Made by a program: the position numbers and the translations under genes. The notes under the pieces were generated by a model. That model did not search any database. It was not told where the DNA came from and saw only the letters and a list, made by a program, of their open reading frames with translations. A DNA stretch of 64,000 nt. Origin: Actinomyces sp. oral taxon 170 str. F0386 (lineage in GTDB: Bacteria > Actinomycetota > Actinomycetes > Actinomycetales > Actinomycetaceae). This document shows, piece after piece, positions 7,774-16,325 of this stretch; positions within the stretch are counted from its first letter, which is position 1, and every line of letters starts with the position of its first letter. The stretch lies in the NCBI RefSeq assembly GCF_000195595.1, contig NZ_GL882538.1, forward strand, positions 79,267 to 143,266, given 5' to 3'.

Positions 7774-8934
7774 TCAGGGCGGCGGCGTGCTGTAGGCAGC
7801 TGTGAACGGCGGGGGAGTGCGGCCGGGGGTGATCAGCTCCAGGAAGGCCTGCTCCCGGGTCCTGCGCATGGTCTGGACCCTGTAGACGGTCGTGCCCGAG
7901 GTGACGATGCCGGTGACGAGGTCGCCGACGTCGTTGTCGGGCAGCATGGCGGTGCGCACCACGTTATCGCGCACCTCGTGGACCATTCCGAGGGAGGTCA
8001 GGAGGGTGGAGACAGCCGTGGGTGCGGAGACCACCATCTCAAGAACGCCGTCGCTGTCCAGCCCGGACAGAGGGCCCTGGTAGCGCAGGCTCCCGGCGCA
8101 GAGGATGCCAACAGTGTCGGCCATCTGCTCGATCTCTGACAGGGCGTGGGAGGAGACGACAACCGTCATGCCCCTCTGCCTGGCCAGGCTGACGATGAGC
8201 TGACGGATCTCTGCAGCAGTGTCAGGGTCGAGCCCGTTGGTGGGCTCGTCCAGCAGCATGAGAGGCGGGTCGGTCAGAAGCGCCATGGCCAGTCCAAGGC
8301 GCCGCTTCATCCCCATCGAGCAGCGGCGGACCTGCATGTTCTCCTGGCCGTGCATGCGAACGGCATCCAGGGCGCACTCGACACGGCTGCGCTCCAGACC
8401 CAGGTAGGAGGCCATCATGGCGAGGTTCTCCCTGCCGGACAGTCTCGGGTAGTAGGAGGCATCCTCGGTGAGAGAGCCGATGGATCCCGGAGGGAGGCGG
8501 CGGTGGACGCTGACGGGGTGGCCCAGAACGCTCATGTGGCCCGACGTCGGGCGGATCAGTCCCAGCAGGAGCCTCATCGTGGTGGACTTGCCGGCGCCGT
8601 TGGGGCCGAGGAGCCCGTAGACGCCTCCGGTGGGCACCCGCAGGTTCAACCCGTCGACGACGTTGATGCCCTCGTAGGAGCGGGTCAGGCCGTCGGTGGT
8701 CACCGCGAGCTCTCCGACCGGGGTAGGGAGGGCCTCAGGGGCGGTGGGGGCCACGAGACGTGGGCTGAGAGGTGATGAGGTGACCGGAGGTTGCGGGGAG
8801 GGGGAGATCGGGACGGTGTCCGTGGCAGGACTGCTAGTCGCTACCTCCTGCTCAGGGAAGGAGATGGTGGGCGGCGCGGGTGCAGTGGCCGTCGACGGGG
8901 AGCTCGGTGTCACAACCGAGGGTGCGATGCTCAT
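7774..8934 (-). CDS. ABC exporter ATP-binding protein with Pro/Ser/Thr-rich N-terminal extension
   Basis: 386 residues from ATG 8934. The ATPase core begins near residue 76 (LAVTTDGLTRSYEG), with Walker A LLGPNGAGKST, a Q-loop replaced by LTEDASYYPRL, signature CSMGMKRRLG in place of LSGGQ, Walker B LMLLDEPTNGLD and H-loop VVSSHALSE. The SMGM-type signature is typical of lantibiotic/bacitracin-resistance ABC proteins. The first 75 residues are a Pro/Ser/Thr/Ala stretch unlike the family. An alternative GTG start at 8703, with GGAGAG 6 bases before it, would remove the extension and give a normal 309-residue protein. First gene of the exporter-TCS operon. Confidence 0.88.
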   Translation of the reverse strand: MSIAPSVVTPSSPSTATAPAPPTISFPEQEVATSSPATDTVPISPSPQPPVTSSPLSPRLVAPTAPEALPTPVGELAVTTDGLTRSYEGINVVDGLNLRVPTGGVYGLLGPNGAGKSTTMRLLLGLIRPTSGHMSVLGHPVSVHRRLPPGSIGSLTEDASYYPRLSGRENLAMMASYLGLERSRVECALDAVRMHGQENMQVRRCSMGMKRRLGLAMALLTDPPLMLLDEPTNGLDPDTAAEIRQLIVSLARQRGMTVVVSSHALSEIEQMADTVGILCAGSLRYQGPLSGLDSDGVLEMVVSAPTAVSTLLTSLGMVHEVRDNVVRTAMLPDNDVGDLVTGIVTSGTTVYRVQTMRRTREQAFLELITPGRTPPPFTAAYSTPPP

Positions 8935-8986
8935 GAACCCATGTAACCGGTTGGAATCCTATGAGCGCACCACTCTTATCCTATTT

Positions 8987-9002
8987 GTCCCCCTCGGGGG
9001 AC
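8987..9002. promoter_or_regulatory. 7-bp perfect inverted repeat upstream of the ABC-TCS operon (operator candidate)
   Basis: GTCCCCC and GGGGGAC separated by two bases, 53-68 bp before the ATG at 8934. On the minus strand it is followed within a few bases by a TAGGAT -10-like element. The 2-base loop is too tight for a good RNA hairpin, so a protein-binding site (perhaps for the cognate regulator) is more likely. Confidence 0.45.
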
Positions 9003-9006
9003 GAAC

Positions 9007-9050
9007 GCGGTGCCGCTTCCAGCTCCTCGGAGGGGTGGATGCGGCACCGC
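9007..9050 (-). terminator. Hairpin terminator after ackA
   Basis: Perfect 10-bp stem (9007-9016 with 9041-9050) with a 24-base loop, located 60 bases downstream of the ackA stop on the minus strand. Confidence 0.5.
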
Positions 9051-9110
9051 GTCATGATGTGCGGGTCCGGGCGGGTCCGACGTCAGCCCCGCTCGGAGTC
9101 TGAGAGGCCC

Positions 9111-10295
9111 TCAGATGAGGGTGAGCGACTGGCGGGCGATGGCCAGCTCCTCGTTGGTGGGGACCACGAGCACCGTGACCTTCGAGTCCGGGGTGGAGAT
9201 GACGCGGGCGTCGTCGGAGCGGGCGGCGTTGAGCTCGGGGTCGATCTCCACGCCCATGAAGCCCAGGCGCTCGCCGAGCTCGCGGCGCAGGTTCGCGTCG
9301 TTCTCGCCGATACCTGCGGTGAAGGTCAGTGCGTCCAGGCCTCTCATGACGGCGGTGTAGGCGCCCACGTACTTCACAAGGCGGTGCAGGTAGATGTCCA
9401 TGGCCTCACGGGCCTCCTGCTCGCCGGCACCGATGCGCTTCCACACCTCGCGCATGTCGTTGTCCCCGGCCAGGCCCTTCATACCGGAGCCGCGGTTGAA
9501 CAGGTGATCGATCTCGTCGATCGACATACCCGCCACACGCGCCAGGTGGAAGACGGCGGCCGGGTCGATGTCGCCGGTGCGCCCGCCCATGACCAGCCCC
9601 TCCAGCGGCGTCAGCCCCATGGAGGTGTCCACGGCGTGCCCGGCCGCGACCGCCGAGGCCGAGGCGCCGTTGCCCAGGTGCAGGACGACCTGCTTGAGGT
9701 CGTCGCGGCCCAGAAGCTCCGAGACGGCCCCGGAGACGAACTGGTGGCTGGTGCCGTGAGCCCCGTAGCGGCGGATGGAGTAGGTGTCGGCGACCTCGCG
9801 GTCCAGCGCGTAGCGGGCGGCCTCCTCAGGCAGGTCCTGGAAGAAGGCGGTGTCGAAGACGGCCACGTGCGGCACGTCGGACAGGAGCCGGCGGCCCACC
9901 TCGATGCCCTTGAGGTGGGCGGGGTTGTGCAGCGGGCCCAGCGGCACGAGCTGCTCGATACGGGCCACGACGTCGTCGTCGATGAGGGCCGGACCGGAGA
10001 AGTAGCGCCCGCCCTGGACGACACGGTGGCCCACGGCCACGATGTGGGCGTCGGCCAGCGATGGGCCCTGCTCCTCGAACAGGCGCAGCACCTCGGACAG
10101 GCCGAAGCCGTGGTCGGGGACCGGCTCGGTGATCTCGATACGCTCCTCGCCGTGCTTGTGCGTGATGGCACCGGTCTCCTCTCCGATGCGCTCTACCAGG
10201 CCGGAGGCGAGCGAGGCGCCCGAGTCAGGGTCAACCAGCTGGTACTTGATGGAGGAGGAGCCGGAGTTGATAACGAGGACGGTGCGCTGAGTCAC
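9111..10295 (-). CDS. ackA: Acetate kinase
   Basis: 394-residue acetate kinase, which makes ATP and acetate from acetyl phosphate. ASKHA-fold signatures are present: VLVINSGSSSIKYQ at residues 5-18, GHRVVQGG, the catalytic-aspartate segment VFDTAFFQ, RRYGAHGTSHQFV, VLHLGNGASASA, GRTGDIDP and FTAGIGEN. GTG 10295 is chosen as the start because GAAAGG lies 7 bases upstream and the family begins here; the frame stays open upstream for another 41 codons. It follows pta after 137 bp on the same strand; together they form the acetate-producing overflow pathway of fermentation. Confidence 0.96.
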   Translation of the reverse strand: MTQRTVLVINSGSSSIKYQLVDPDSGASLASGLVERIGEETGAITHKHGEERIEITEPVPDHGFGLSEVLRLFEEQGPSLADAHIVAVGHRVVQGGRYFSGPALIDDDVVARIEQLVPLGPLHNPAHLKGIEVGRRLLSDVPHVAVFDTAFFQDLPEEAARYALDREVADTYSIRRYGAHGTSHQFVSGAVSELLGRDDLKQVVLHLGNGASASAVAAGHAVDTSMGLTPLEGLVMGGRTGDIDPAAVFHLARVAGMSIDEIDHLFNRGSGMKGLAGDNDMREVWKRIGAGEQEAREAMDIYLHRLVKYVGAYTAVMRGLDALTFTAGIGENDANLRRELGERLGFMGVEIDPELNAARSDDARVISTPDSKVTVLVVPTNEELAIARQSLTLI

Positions 10296-10375
10296 GGGGT
10301 GCCTTTCAAGAACGATATGGGATGAACGTGGGGATGACTGGATGACTGACGGGGATTCTGGCTGAGATCTGGTGC

Positions 10376-10419
10376 CGTGGGGCCGGGCCCACCCAGAGGC
10401 TGGACAGCCCGGCCCCACG
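10376..10419 (-). terminator. Hairpin between pta and ackA
   Basis: Perfect 12-bp GC stem (10376-10387 with 10408-10419), loop 20 bases, in the 137-bp gap. It could be a partial terminator, or an mRNA-processing or stabilising element that sets different pta and ackA levels. No T-run follows. Confidence 0.45.
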
Positions 10420-10432
10420 CCGCTCAGAGGTC

Positions 10433-12487
10433 TCAGCCCTGGGCCTGGACGGCGGTGATGGCGACGGTGTTGATGATGTCCTCCACCAGGGCGCCGCGCG
10501 AGAGGTCGTTGACCGGCTTGTTGAGGCCCTGGAGGACCGGGCCGATGGCGATGGCGCCCGAGGAGCGCTGGACCGCCTTGTAGCCGATGTTGCCGCTGGA
10601 CAGGTCCGGGAAGATGAAGACGTTGGCCCGCCCCGCCACGAGCGAGTCGGGGGCCTTCTTGGCGGCCACAGCCGGGTCGATGGCGGCGTCGTACTGGATG
10701 GGGCCCTCGACGGCGAGTTCAGGCTCCTTGGTCCGCACCAGCTCGGTGGCCTCACGGACCTTGTCCACGTCCGCGCCCTTGCCGGAGGTCCCGGTGGAGA
10801 AGGACAGCATCGCCACGCGCGGCTCGACGCCGAACTGACGGGCCGTGGCGGCTGAGGAGATGGCGATGTCGGCCAGCTCTGCGGCGTTGGGCTCGGGGTT
10901 GACGGCGCAGTCGCCGTAGACGAGTACCCGGTCCTGCAGGAGCATGAGGAAGACCGAGGAGACGATCGAGGTCCCCGGCTTGGTCTTGATGATCTGGAAG
11001 GACGGGACGATCGTGTGGGCGGTGGTGTGGGCGGCGCCCGAGACCATGCCGTCAGCATCGCCCATGTGGACCATCATCGTGCCGAAGTAGGACACGTCCT
11101 GGACCTTCTCGCGGGCCTGCTCCAGGGTGACGCCCTTCTTGGCACGCAGGCGGGCGAACTCCTCGGCGTACTTCTCCAGCAGCTCGGGGTCGTTGGTGGC
11201 AGTGACCCGGGCGGCGGCGATGTCCAGGCCCAGCTCGGTGGCGCGGGCACGCACAGTTGTCTCGTCCCCCAGCAGCACCAGGTCGGCGATGCCTCGGCGC
11301 AGGATGGCGTCGGCGGCTCGCAGGACCCGGTCGTCATCGGGCTCGGGCAGGACGATCGTCCTGCGGTTGGTGCGGGAGCGCTCCACCAGCTCGGCCTGGA
11401 ACATGATGGGGGTGACCACTTCGGAGGGCTCGACCTCCAGTGCGGACAGGAGGGCGTCGACGTCGGCCTCCTGCTCGAAGGTGGTCACGGCGACGTCGAT
11501 CTTGCGCTCGGAGCCGTGGGCGAGCAGGCCCTGGAGGGATCCTGCCGCCGAGGCGGCGGTGAAGGTGTCCAGCGGAGAGGTGATGACCGGGATGTTGACG
11601 TCCAGGCCTTCCAGGAGGCGCAGCGCGTGGGGTGCCACGTCGAAGCCGCCGTTGAGGATGAGGCCGGACAGGATCGGGAAGCTGGAGGAGGCCTGGGCCG
11701 CCATGAGCGAGATGAGCATGGCGGAGCGGTCTGCCGGCACGATGGCGAGCTGCCCCGCGGTCAGGCGCTCCAGGACGTGGGAGACGTCCATGGCGCACAC
11801 GAGGACGGACTCGGCCTCGCGGTCCAGCAGGGTCTCGTCGCCGGCGATAAGCGTGCCCTCGACGGCGCTCAGTACCTCGCGGACCGCCGGAGCGGCCAGG
11901 AGGGGCACCTCGGGCAGCGTGGTGGAGGTGATGCCCTCGATCGCGGCCAGGGCCTCGGTGACGCTTTGACGGGTCTCAGGGCGGCACTTATTGGCCACGA
12001 CCGCGACGGTGCGGGCGTGGTTGTCGGCGATCTCAGCCATGGAGACCTCGACGGACCCGACGACGTCCTCCACGTCGTGCTGGCCGGAGACCACCAGCAG
12101 GACCGGCACGCCGATGTTGGCGGCCACCTGGGCGTTGAGGGCCAGCTCGGGATTGCCTGCGACGTCGGTGAAGTCCGAGCCGTCGATGATGACGACGTCA
12201 TGCTCGCGCGCCAGGGCCCGGTAGGCGTCGACGATGCGGGCCAGTGCCTCCTCGGGGTCGGCGTGGAACTCGTCCCAGGTCGCGCCGACGCACTGCTCGG
12301 CCGGCGTGGTGGAGCCGGCACGGTTCAGCAGGAGGCTGAGAAAGGCATCACCCTTGCGGTCCTCCACAAAGGGGCGGAAGACGCCGACCTTGGCGACCAC
12401 CTTGGTCAGACAGGAGACCAGCCCGAGGGCCACCGTTGACTTCCCGGTTCCGGCGTTGGGTGAGGCGATGTAGATGCTGCGCGCCAC
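10433..12487 (-). CDS. pta: Phosphate acetyltransferase, long form
   Basis: 684-residue phosphotransacetylase (acetyl-CoA + phosphate to acetyl phosphate + CoA). It is the long, three-domain type: an N-terminal P-loop NTPase-like domain (IASPNAGTGKSTVALGL at residues 7-23), a central DRTGG domain (about 210-320), and the C-terminal catalytic PTA domain (from about 360; RRTIVLPEPDDDRVLRAA, MVHMGDADGMVSGAAHTTAHT, YGDCAVNPEP). Start is GTG 12487 with AAGGA 7 bases upstream. Upstream partner of ackA. The N-terminal domains are regulatory in enterobacterial homologues. Confidence 0.96.
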   Translation of the reverse strand: MARSIYIASPNAGTGKSTVALGLVSCLTKVVAKVGVFRPFVEDRKGDAFLSLLLNRAGSTTPAEQCVGATWDEFHADPEEALARIVDAYRALAREHDVVIIDGSDFTDVAGNPELALNAQVAANIGVPVLLVVSGQHDVEDVVGSVEVSMAEIADNHARTVAVVANKCRPETRQSVTEALAAIEGITSTTLPEVPLLAAPAVREVLSAVEGTLIAGDETLLDREAESVLVCAMDVSHVLERLTAGQLAIVPADRSAMLISLMAAQASSSFPILSGLILNGGFDVAPHALRLLEGLDVNIPVITSPLDTFTAASAAGSLQGLLAHGSERKIDVAVTTFEQEADVDALLSALEVEPSEVVTPIMFQAELVERSRTNRRTIVLPEPDDDRVLRAADAILRRGIADLVLLGDETTVRARATELGLDIAAARVTATNDPELLEKYAEEFARLRAKKGVTLEQAREKVQDVSYFGTMMVHMGDADGMVSGAAHTTAHTIVPSFQIIKTKPGTSIVSSVFLMLLQDRVLVYGDCAVNPEPNAAELADIAISSAATARQFGVEPRVAMLSFSTGTSGKGADVDKVREATELVRTKEPELAVEGPIQYDAAIDPAVAAKKAPDSLVAGRANVFIFPDLSSGNIGYKAVQRSSGAIAIGPVLQGLNKPVNDLSRGALVEDIINTVAITAVQAQG

Positions 12488-12677
12488 GTTGGTTCCTTCT
12501 CGCGTTGTCTTGGAGTCAGGGGCGCCGGCTCATTCCGGTGCCGTACGAGTCCGATTGTGCCCCTCCCTGCGGGTTGTCTGCGACCAAAGGCCCGGTCTCC
12601 GTCCGTCTTGTGATGTGGGAACGGGCACATAAGGGACTTGGGCTGGGCGTCGGGAGGGCCGAGAAGGTGCTGATCGG

Positions 12678-13700
12678 TCAGAGTGCCCGGCTCCCGGAGG
12701 GGGCAGGTGCGGTCTCGGTCCTCCCGGTGCTGGGATCGACATGCACTGCGACGTCGCCCCGTGCCTGGCCGTAGGGGCGCTGTGTTCCCTGGGAGAGCCA
12801 GACCGTGTAGGTCGACGACGGATCGTCCGGCTCGGGGAGGAGCAGGGCGACGGGCCAGCCCCCGCTCGCCTCCTGCGCCGCTGCGACGGCGCGACGTGGA
12901 CCGATGTCCTGGTCATGAGCGCTGCCGGTTTCGGCCACGTTCTCAGTCCGTGCCGCGGAGGCGAGGGAGTCAGGTCGGGTGGGATGGATGCTGAAGGCGC
13001 TTGCGTAGTAGCCCCACAGGAACAGCAGGGGGAGCAGGACCAGTCCGGCCGCCTTGAGCAGGTCGGTGTCCCTTGAAGGGCGCTTGAGGCGCCAGCGGGC
13101 GGACAGGGCGGTGCGTCGGTAGCGCTGCAGAGGCCACCACACCCTGAGTCCGCTGATAGTGAGAACCAGCAACACTATGCCAGAGGTGGCCACCAGGAGG
13201 CCGCCAATGGTCAGGCCTCGGTGCTCGCCCCACCAGTGGGTGTGGGGGATCTCCTGGGACATCCAGTCCACATGGCCGGGGCCCTGGCAGGACAGGAGGC
13301 AGCGGTGCAGGTTGTCCAGGGCGGCCACCCAGGACGGGGTGGTGGAGACCTGTCTGATCTCGCTGCTGTTGGAGGGGGCGACCGTGTAGGTGGCCTGCAC
13401 GGTCCTGACCTCGATGACATCGCCGACCCGGATGGCGGACAGGACGGACTCGTCGGGACGAGTGCTCTCCACCGTTGTGACTGCCTGGGGTAGCGAGGCC
13501 TGGTCGGGGCCGGCATCGCGGGCGTAGGCGGCCGGGTTCAGTGAGCGCATGATCTCGCTCTGATGCGGCAGGATCGCGCCGCTGAGAGTGATGACCAGCA
13601 GAACCAGTCCGGCTGACGCCGACAGCCAACGATGGGCGAGTGCCGTCGCCCGAGAGACTCGGGAGGGGTGGGAGGGGAAGGGAGAGGCTGTGGGGTTCAT
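12678..13700 (-). CDS. PepSY-associated membrane protein
   Basis: 340-residue protein with the layout of PepSY-associated TM-helix proteins: a first helix at about 25-45 (WLSASAGLVLLVITLSGAILPHQ), an extracellular PepSY-like segment to about 165, a pair of helices (GGLLVATSGIVLLVLTISGLRVWW and LLKAAGLVLLPLLFLWGYYASAF), and a second periplasmic domain. The HTHWWGEHRGLTIGG motif with several histidines is typical. Family members are often iron- or copper-linked (siderophore reductase-like) membrane proteins. The frame runs open upstream, but ATG 13700 matches the family N-terminus. It follows the 13724-14188 membrane gene after 23 bp, so they are co-transcribed. Confidence 0.72.
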   Translation of the reverse strand: MNPTASPFPSHPSRVSRATALAHRWLSASAGLVLLVITLSGAILPHQSEIMRSLNPAAYARDAGPDQASLPQAVTTVESTRPDESVLSAIRVGDVIEVRTVQATYTVAPSNSSEIRQVSTTPSWVAALDNLHRCLLSCQGPGHVDWMSQEIPHTHWWGEHRGLTIGGLLVATSGIVLLVLTISGLRVWWPLQRYRRTALSARWRLKRPSRDTDLLKAAGLVLLPLLFLWGYYASAFSIHPTRPDSLASAARTENVAETGSAHDQDIGPRRAVAAAQEASGGWPVALLLPEPDDPSSTYTVWLSQGTQRPYGQARGDVAVHVDPSTGRTETAPAPSGSRAL

Positions 13701-13723
13701 GGCAGGACTACATGAGAAGAGGG

Positions 13724-14188
13724 CTAGAACCCGGCGGGAGCCAGCAGCGCGGTCAGGGTGCACAGACAGGTGAGAGCTGCAATGAGGACGTAGGCGCGGC
13801 GCCCACGGTAACGGCGCACCCACAGTGAGTGGGCGCCGCTGAGGCACACGGCGGTGCCAGCGACCTGGATGACCAGGGCTGCGCCGACGGCCAGTGGGCC
13901 GACGGTGGCAAGAGTGGGGGCAAGGGCGTAGACGATGACGCACCTGAGGCCTGAGGCCCACAGTCCCAGCATGACGGCGTGGATGTCGGCACTGACTAAG
14001 ACGGGTGCCTCCGCGGACCTGGGGGCATCGGTGGTGTTAACAGGGGTGAGGTCCTCGGAAGGGTCGGTGTCGGCGGTATTGGAGACACCGGAGGGGCAGG
14101 GGGACGGGAGCGCGGGGGTGTCGACGTCGTCGTCGGCACCTCTGCCGGACGACACATCAACATAATCAATAACAGCCGTACTCTTCAT
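13724..14188 (-). CDS. Small membrane protein upstream of the PepSY gene
   Basis: 154 residues from ATG 14188 (a longer start at 14227 is possible). Residues 1-55 are acidic, Ser/Thr/Asp-rich and probably disordered; three hydrophobic helices follow (about 65-85, 90-115 and 125-150). Resembles the small integral membrane proteins that accompany PepSY-family iron-regulated membrane proteins, but no named domain is recognised. The ribosome site is weak. Codon use in the first 40 residues is less GC-rich than the neighbours. Confidence 0.6.
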   Translation of the reverse strand: MKSTAVIDYVDVSSGRGADDDVDTPALPSPCPSGVSNTADTDPSEDLTPVNTTDAPRSAEAPVLVSADIHAVMLGLWASGLRCVIVYALAPTLATVGPLAVGAALVIQVAGTAVCLSGAHSLWVRRYRGRRAYVLIAALTCLCTLTALLAPAGF

Positions 14189-14257
14189 ACTGATGAATAC
14201 GGTAACGGTCAGGATAAATCGCGTCAACGTTCCATCGAGAGATGGGGCTGTGATGTC

Positions 14258-14270
14258 AGACAGGCTGTCT
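14258..14270. promoter_or_regulatory. Perfect 6-bp inverted repeat upstream of the PepSY operon
   Basis: AGACAGGCTGTCT, 70 bp before the 14188 start: possible operator for an unknown regulator. It does not match the iron-box (DtxR/IdeR) consensus. Confidence 0.3.
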
Positions 14271-14351
14271 TGAGGGAAATAACCGCTGGTAGGAGCCTGT
14301 TTTGTAGGCCGGAGAAATAAGGGGTGATGCTCGGTTCGGCTGCGATCCGGT

Positions 14352-15125
14352 CTAGCGCAGCAGGGGGATCGCGGAGACGATCGTCAGTGCGACGATGATC
14401 GGCTCGAAGACCCTCTGGTCCATGCGCTCAGCGAGCCGGCGACCGGTCAGGGCTGAGACGATGACGACCGGCGCGGCCATGACTGTGAGCGACAGCGTTG
14501 TAGCGTTGACCAGGCCGGCCGAGACGGAGAATGGAAGCTTGACGAGATTGACCAGGAAGAAGAACCAGGCGGTGGTGCCCAGGAAGGCCTTGACCGGGTA
14601 GCGGCATGCCAGGAAGTACATGGAGGTCACGGGGCCGCCGGCGTTGGCAACCATCGTCGTGAAGCCGGCCAGACTGCCGTAGACCAGGCGGGCGAGGCGA
14701 TTGCTGGCCGGGGTTGGCGGCGCCGTCTCAGATCCGTCGTCGGGTCCGTTCCTGCTCGCCGAGCGTCGCTGAAGCAGAGTGACGCCGACCAGGATCAGCA
14801 GGATGACGCCGATGAGGCGACGGGTGGAGTCGTTGGAGGCCAGGTGCAGAAACAGGGCGCCGGCGCCGACTCCTGCAAGAACCGCTGGAACGAGCCTGCG
14901 CAGCATGCGGAAGTCGGCGTCGCGGCGGTAGCTCCACACGGCAAGCAGGTCGCCAGTCATGAGCATGAGCAGGATGGCCCCAGTGGACTCCTTGGCCGGC
15001 AGTACTGCGGTGGACAGGGCCACGGCGATCGTGGCCGCTCCGGGCAGCGTGGTCTTGGCGATACCGCACAGGGCCGCCACGACCATGAGCAGGATCCAGG
15101 AGGTCGCGGTCAGAGTGGGGAGCAC
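14352..15125 (-). CDS. TauE/SafE-family exporter
   Basis: 257-residue membrane protein of the sulfite exporter TauE/SafE (DUF81) family, with about eight hydrophobic helices in two repeats. The first repeat carries GIAKTTLPGAATIAVAL and the second FTTMVANAGGPVTSMYFL, the paired glycine/proline family signatures. Such proteins export small organosulfur or carboxylate anions. GTG start at 15125 with GAGAGG 6 bases upstream. Preceded at 15169-15182 by a degenerate copy of the inositol-regulon palindrome, so it may belong to that regulon. Substrate unknown. Confidence 0.82.
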   Translation of the reverse strand: MLPTLTATSWILLMVVAALCGIAKTTLPGAATIAVALSTAVLPAKESTGAILLMLMTGDLLAVWSYRRDADFRMLRRLVPAVLAGVGAGALFLHLASNDSTRRLIGVILLILVGVTLLQRRSASRNGPDDGSETAPPTPASNRLARLVYGSLAGFTTMVANAGGPVTSMYFLACRYPVKAFLGTTAWFFFLVNLVKLPFSVSAGLVNATTLSLTVMAAPVVIVSALTGRRLAERMDQRVFEPIIVALTIVSAIPLLR

Positions 15126-15168
15126 AGGGGCCTCTCAACGGTGAGAAGGGTCGGAGCGTGATATGGAG

Positions 15169-15182
15169 TTTGTCCAGACTAA
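15169..15182. promoter_or_regulatory. IolR-type operator, degenerate (TTTGTCCAGACTAA)
   Basis: One mismatch to TTTGTCNNGACAAA; 44 bp upstream of the TauE/SafE start, between that gene and the isomerase. Weakest of the eleven sites. Confidence 0.45.
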
Positions 15183-15254
15183 TGCACAGGCACCGACGGC
15201 GAGACCAGTGGGGAAAGGCCTCGCCGTCGGCGCAGTGGGGTGGTGGGAACCGGT

Positions 15255-16253
15255 TCAGAGTCGGGCAGCGGCCTCAAGGAGGTTGCGCGCTGAGATCTGA
15301 AGTCCTTCGACATTGCCGTACTCGGCGTCCTCGTGCTCGATGTTGACGTCCATCTCCGGGTCGATCTCGGCGATGGCGGTCAGGAACGTGGCCCAGTAGT
15401 CGGTGTCGTGCCCCAGGCCGAGGGCCACGAATCGCCAGGCTGGGTCCTGGGGCCAGGCGTTGCACCAGTAGCCGTATGCCACCGGGACCTTGCCCTTGGC
15501 CTCGGCCGGAACATGGCCGAAGTCGGTGTCCAGGACCCCGCGGTAGGCGGCGCCGGGGAGGATCCTGGTGTCCTTGGCGTGGACGTGTCCCACGAGGGAG
15601 CCCAGGCGCTTGGTGGCCGTGATCGGGTCCATCTGCTGCCAGAACAGGTGGGAGGGGTCCATATTGACCTTGATGTTGGTAGCCCCGGTCTCCTCGATGA
15701 GCCGCTCGAAGGAGGGGACGTTGAAGACCAGGTTGCGCGGGTGCAGCTCGAGGCAGACCTGGACGTCGTTGTCCCGGGCCAGGGCATCGATCTCCTTGAA
15801 GAAGGGCACGACGACGCTCCACTGGTAGTCCAGGATCTCCATGTCGATCCCGTTCCAAGGATTGACCACCCAGGTGGGGTACCTCGCGCTCGGGTCGGTG
15901 CCCGGGGTACCGGACATGGTGACGATCTCGCCCACCCCCAGCAGGCTCGCCAGGCGGATGGCCGCCCGGATGTCCTCGGCGTGCTTGAGACCCTCGTTGG
16001 GCAGGGGTGAGGTGGGGTTTCCCGAGGTGTTGAGGCCCGAGAGCCGCATTCCCCTGTCCTGGAAGAGGCCCAGGTACTCCTCGCGGGCGGTGGGAGAGGC
16101 CAGGAGCGCGTCGACAGGACAGTGCGGGGAGGGGATGAATCCTCCGACGTTGACCTCCGCCCCGGTGAGCCCTGCGTCCTTGAGGACGTCGAGGGCCTCA
16201 GGCAGGGAGCGGTCCTGGAGGCAGGCGGTGTAGGCGCCGTAGGTCAGTGGCAT
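15255..16253 (-). CDS. Sugar phosphate isomerase/epimerase (xylose-isomerase-like TIM barrel)
   Basis: 332-residue AP-endonuclease-2/xylose-isomerase-like barrel. Metal-binding positions are visible as Glu in VCLELHPRN (about 167), Asp in VNMDPSHLFW (about 197), His in GHVHAKDTR and Glu in VNIEHEDAEYG near the C-terminus. It lies 72 bp downstream of a Gfo/Idh/MocA oxidoreductase, with AAGGAG before its ATG, so the pair forms an operon that probably oxidises and isomerises a sugar or cyclitol. Local control by the upstream LacI protein is likely. The precise substrate is unknown; several Actinobacteria use such pairs for inositol or rare hexoses. Confidence 0.85.
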   Translation of the reverse strand: MPLTYGAYTACLQDRSLPEALDVLKDAGLTGAEVNVGGFIPSPHCPVDALLASPTAREEYLGLFQDRGMRLSGLNTSGNPTSPLPNEGLKHAEDIRAAIRLASLLGVGEIVTMSGTPGTDPSARYPTWVVNPWNGIDMEILDYQWSVVVPFFKEIDALARDNDVQVCLELHPRNLVFNVPSFERLIEETGATNIKVNMDPSHLFWQQMDPITATKRLGSLVGHVHAKDTRILPGAAYRGVLDTDFGHVPAEAKGKVPVAYGYWCNAWPQDPAWRFVALGLGHDTDYWATFLTAIAEIDPEMDVNIEHEDAEYGNVEGLQISARNLLEAAARL

Positions 16254-16325
16254 GAGTGGTCTCCTTGTACGTCTTTGTGCTGCTGTGTCTCTGAACGTGT
16301 CGCGGTGGGCTGGGCAGGGTGTGCC

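Noticed and set aside
8984-9003. TTTGTCCCCCTCGGGGGAC as a twelfth IolR-type site
   Set aside because: Only the left arm matches; its own 7-bp symmetry differs and the neighbouring genes are unrelated.
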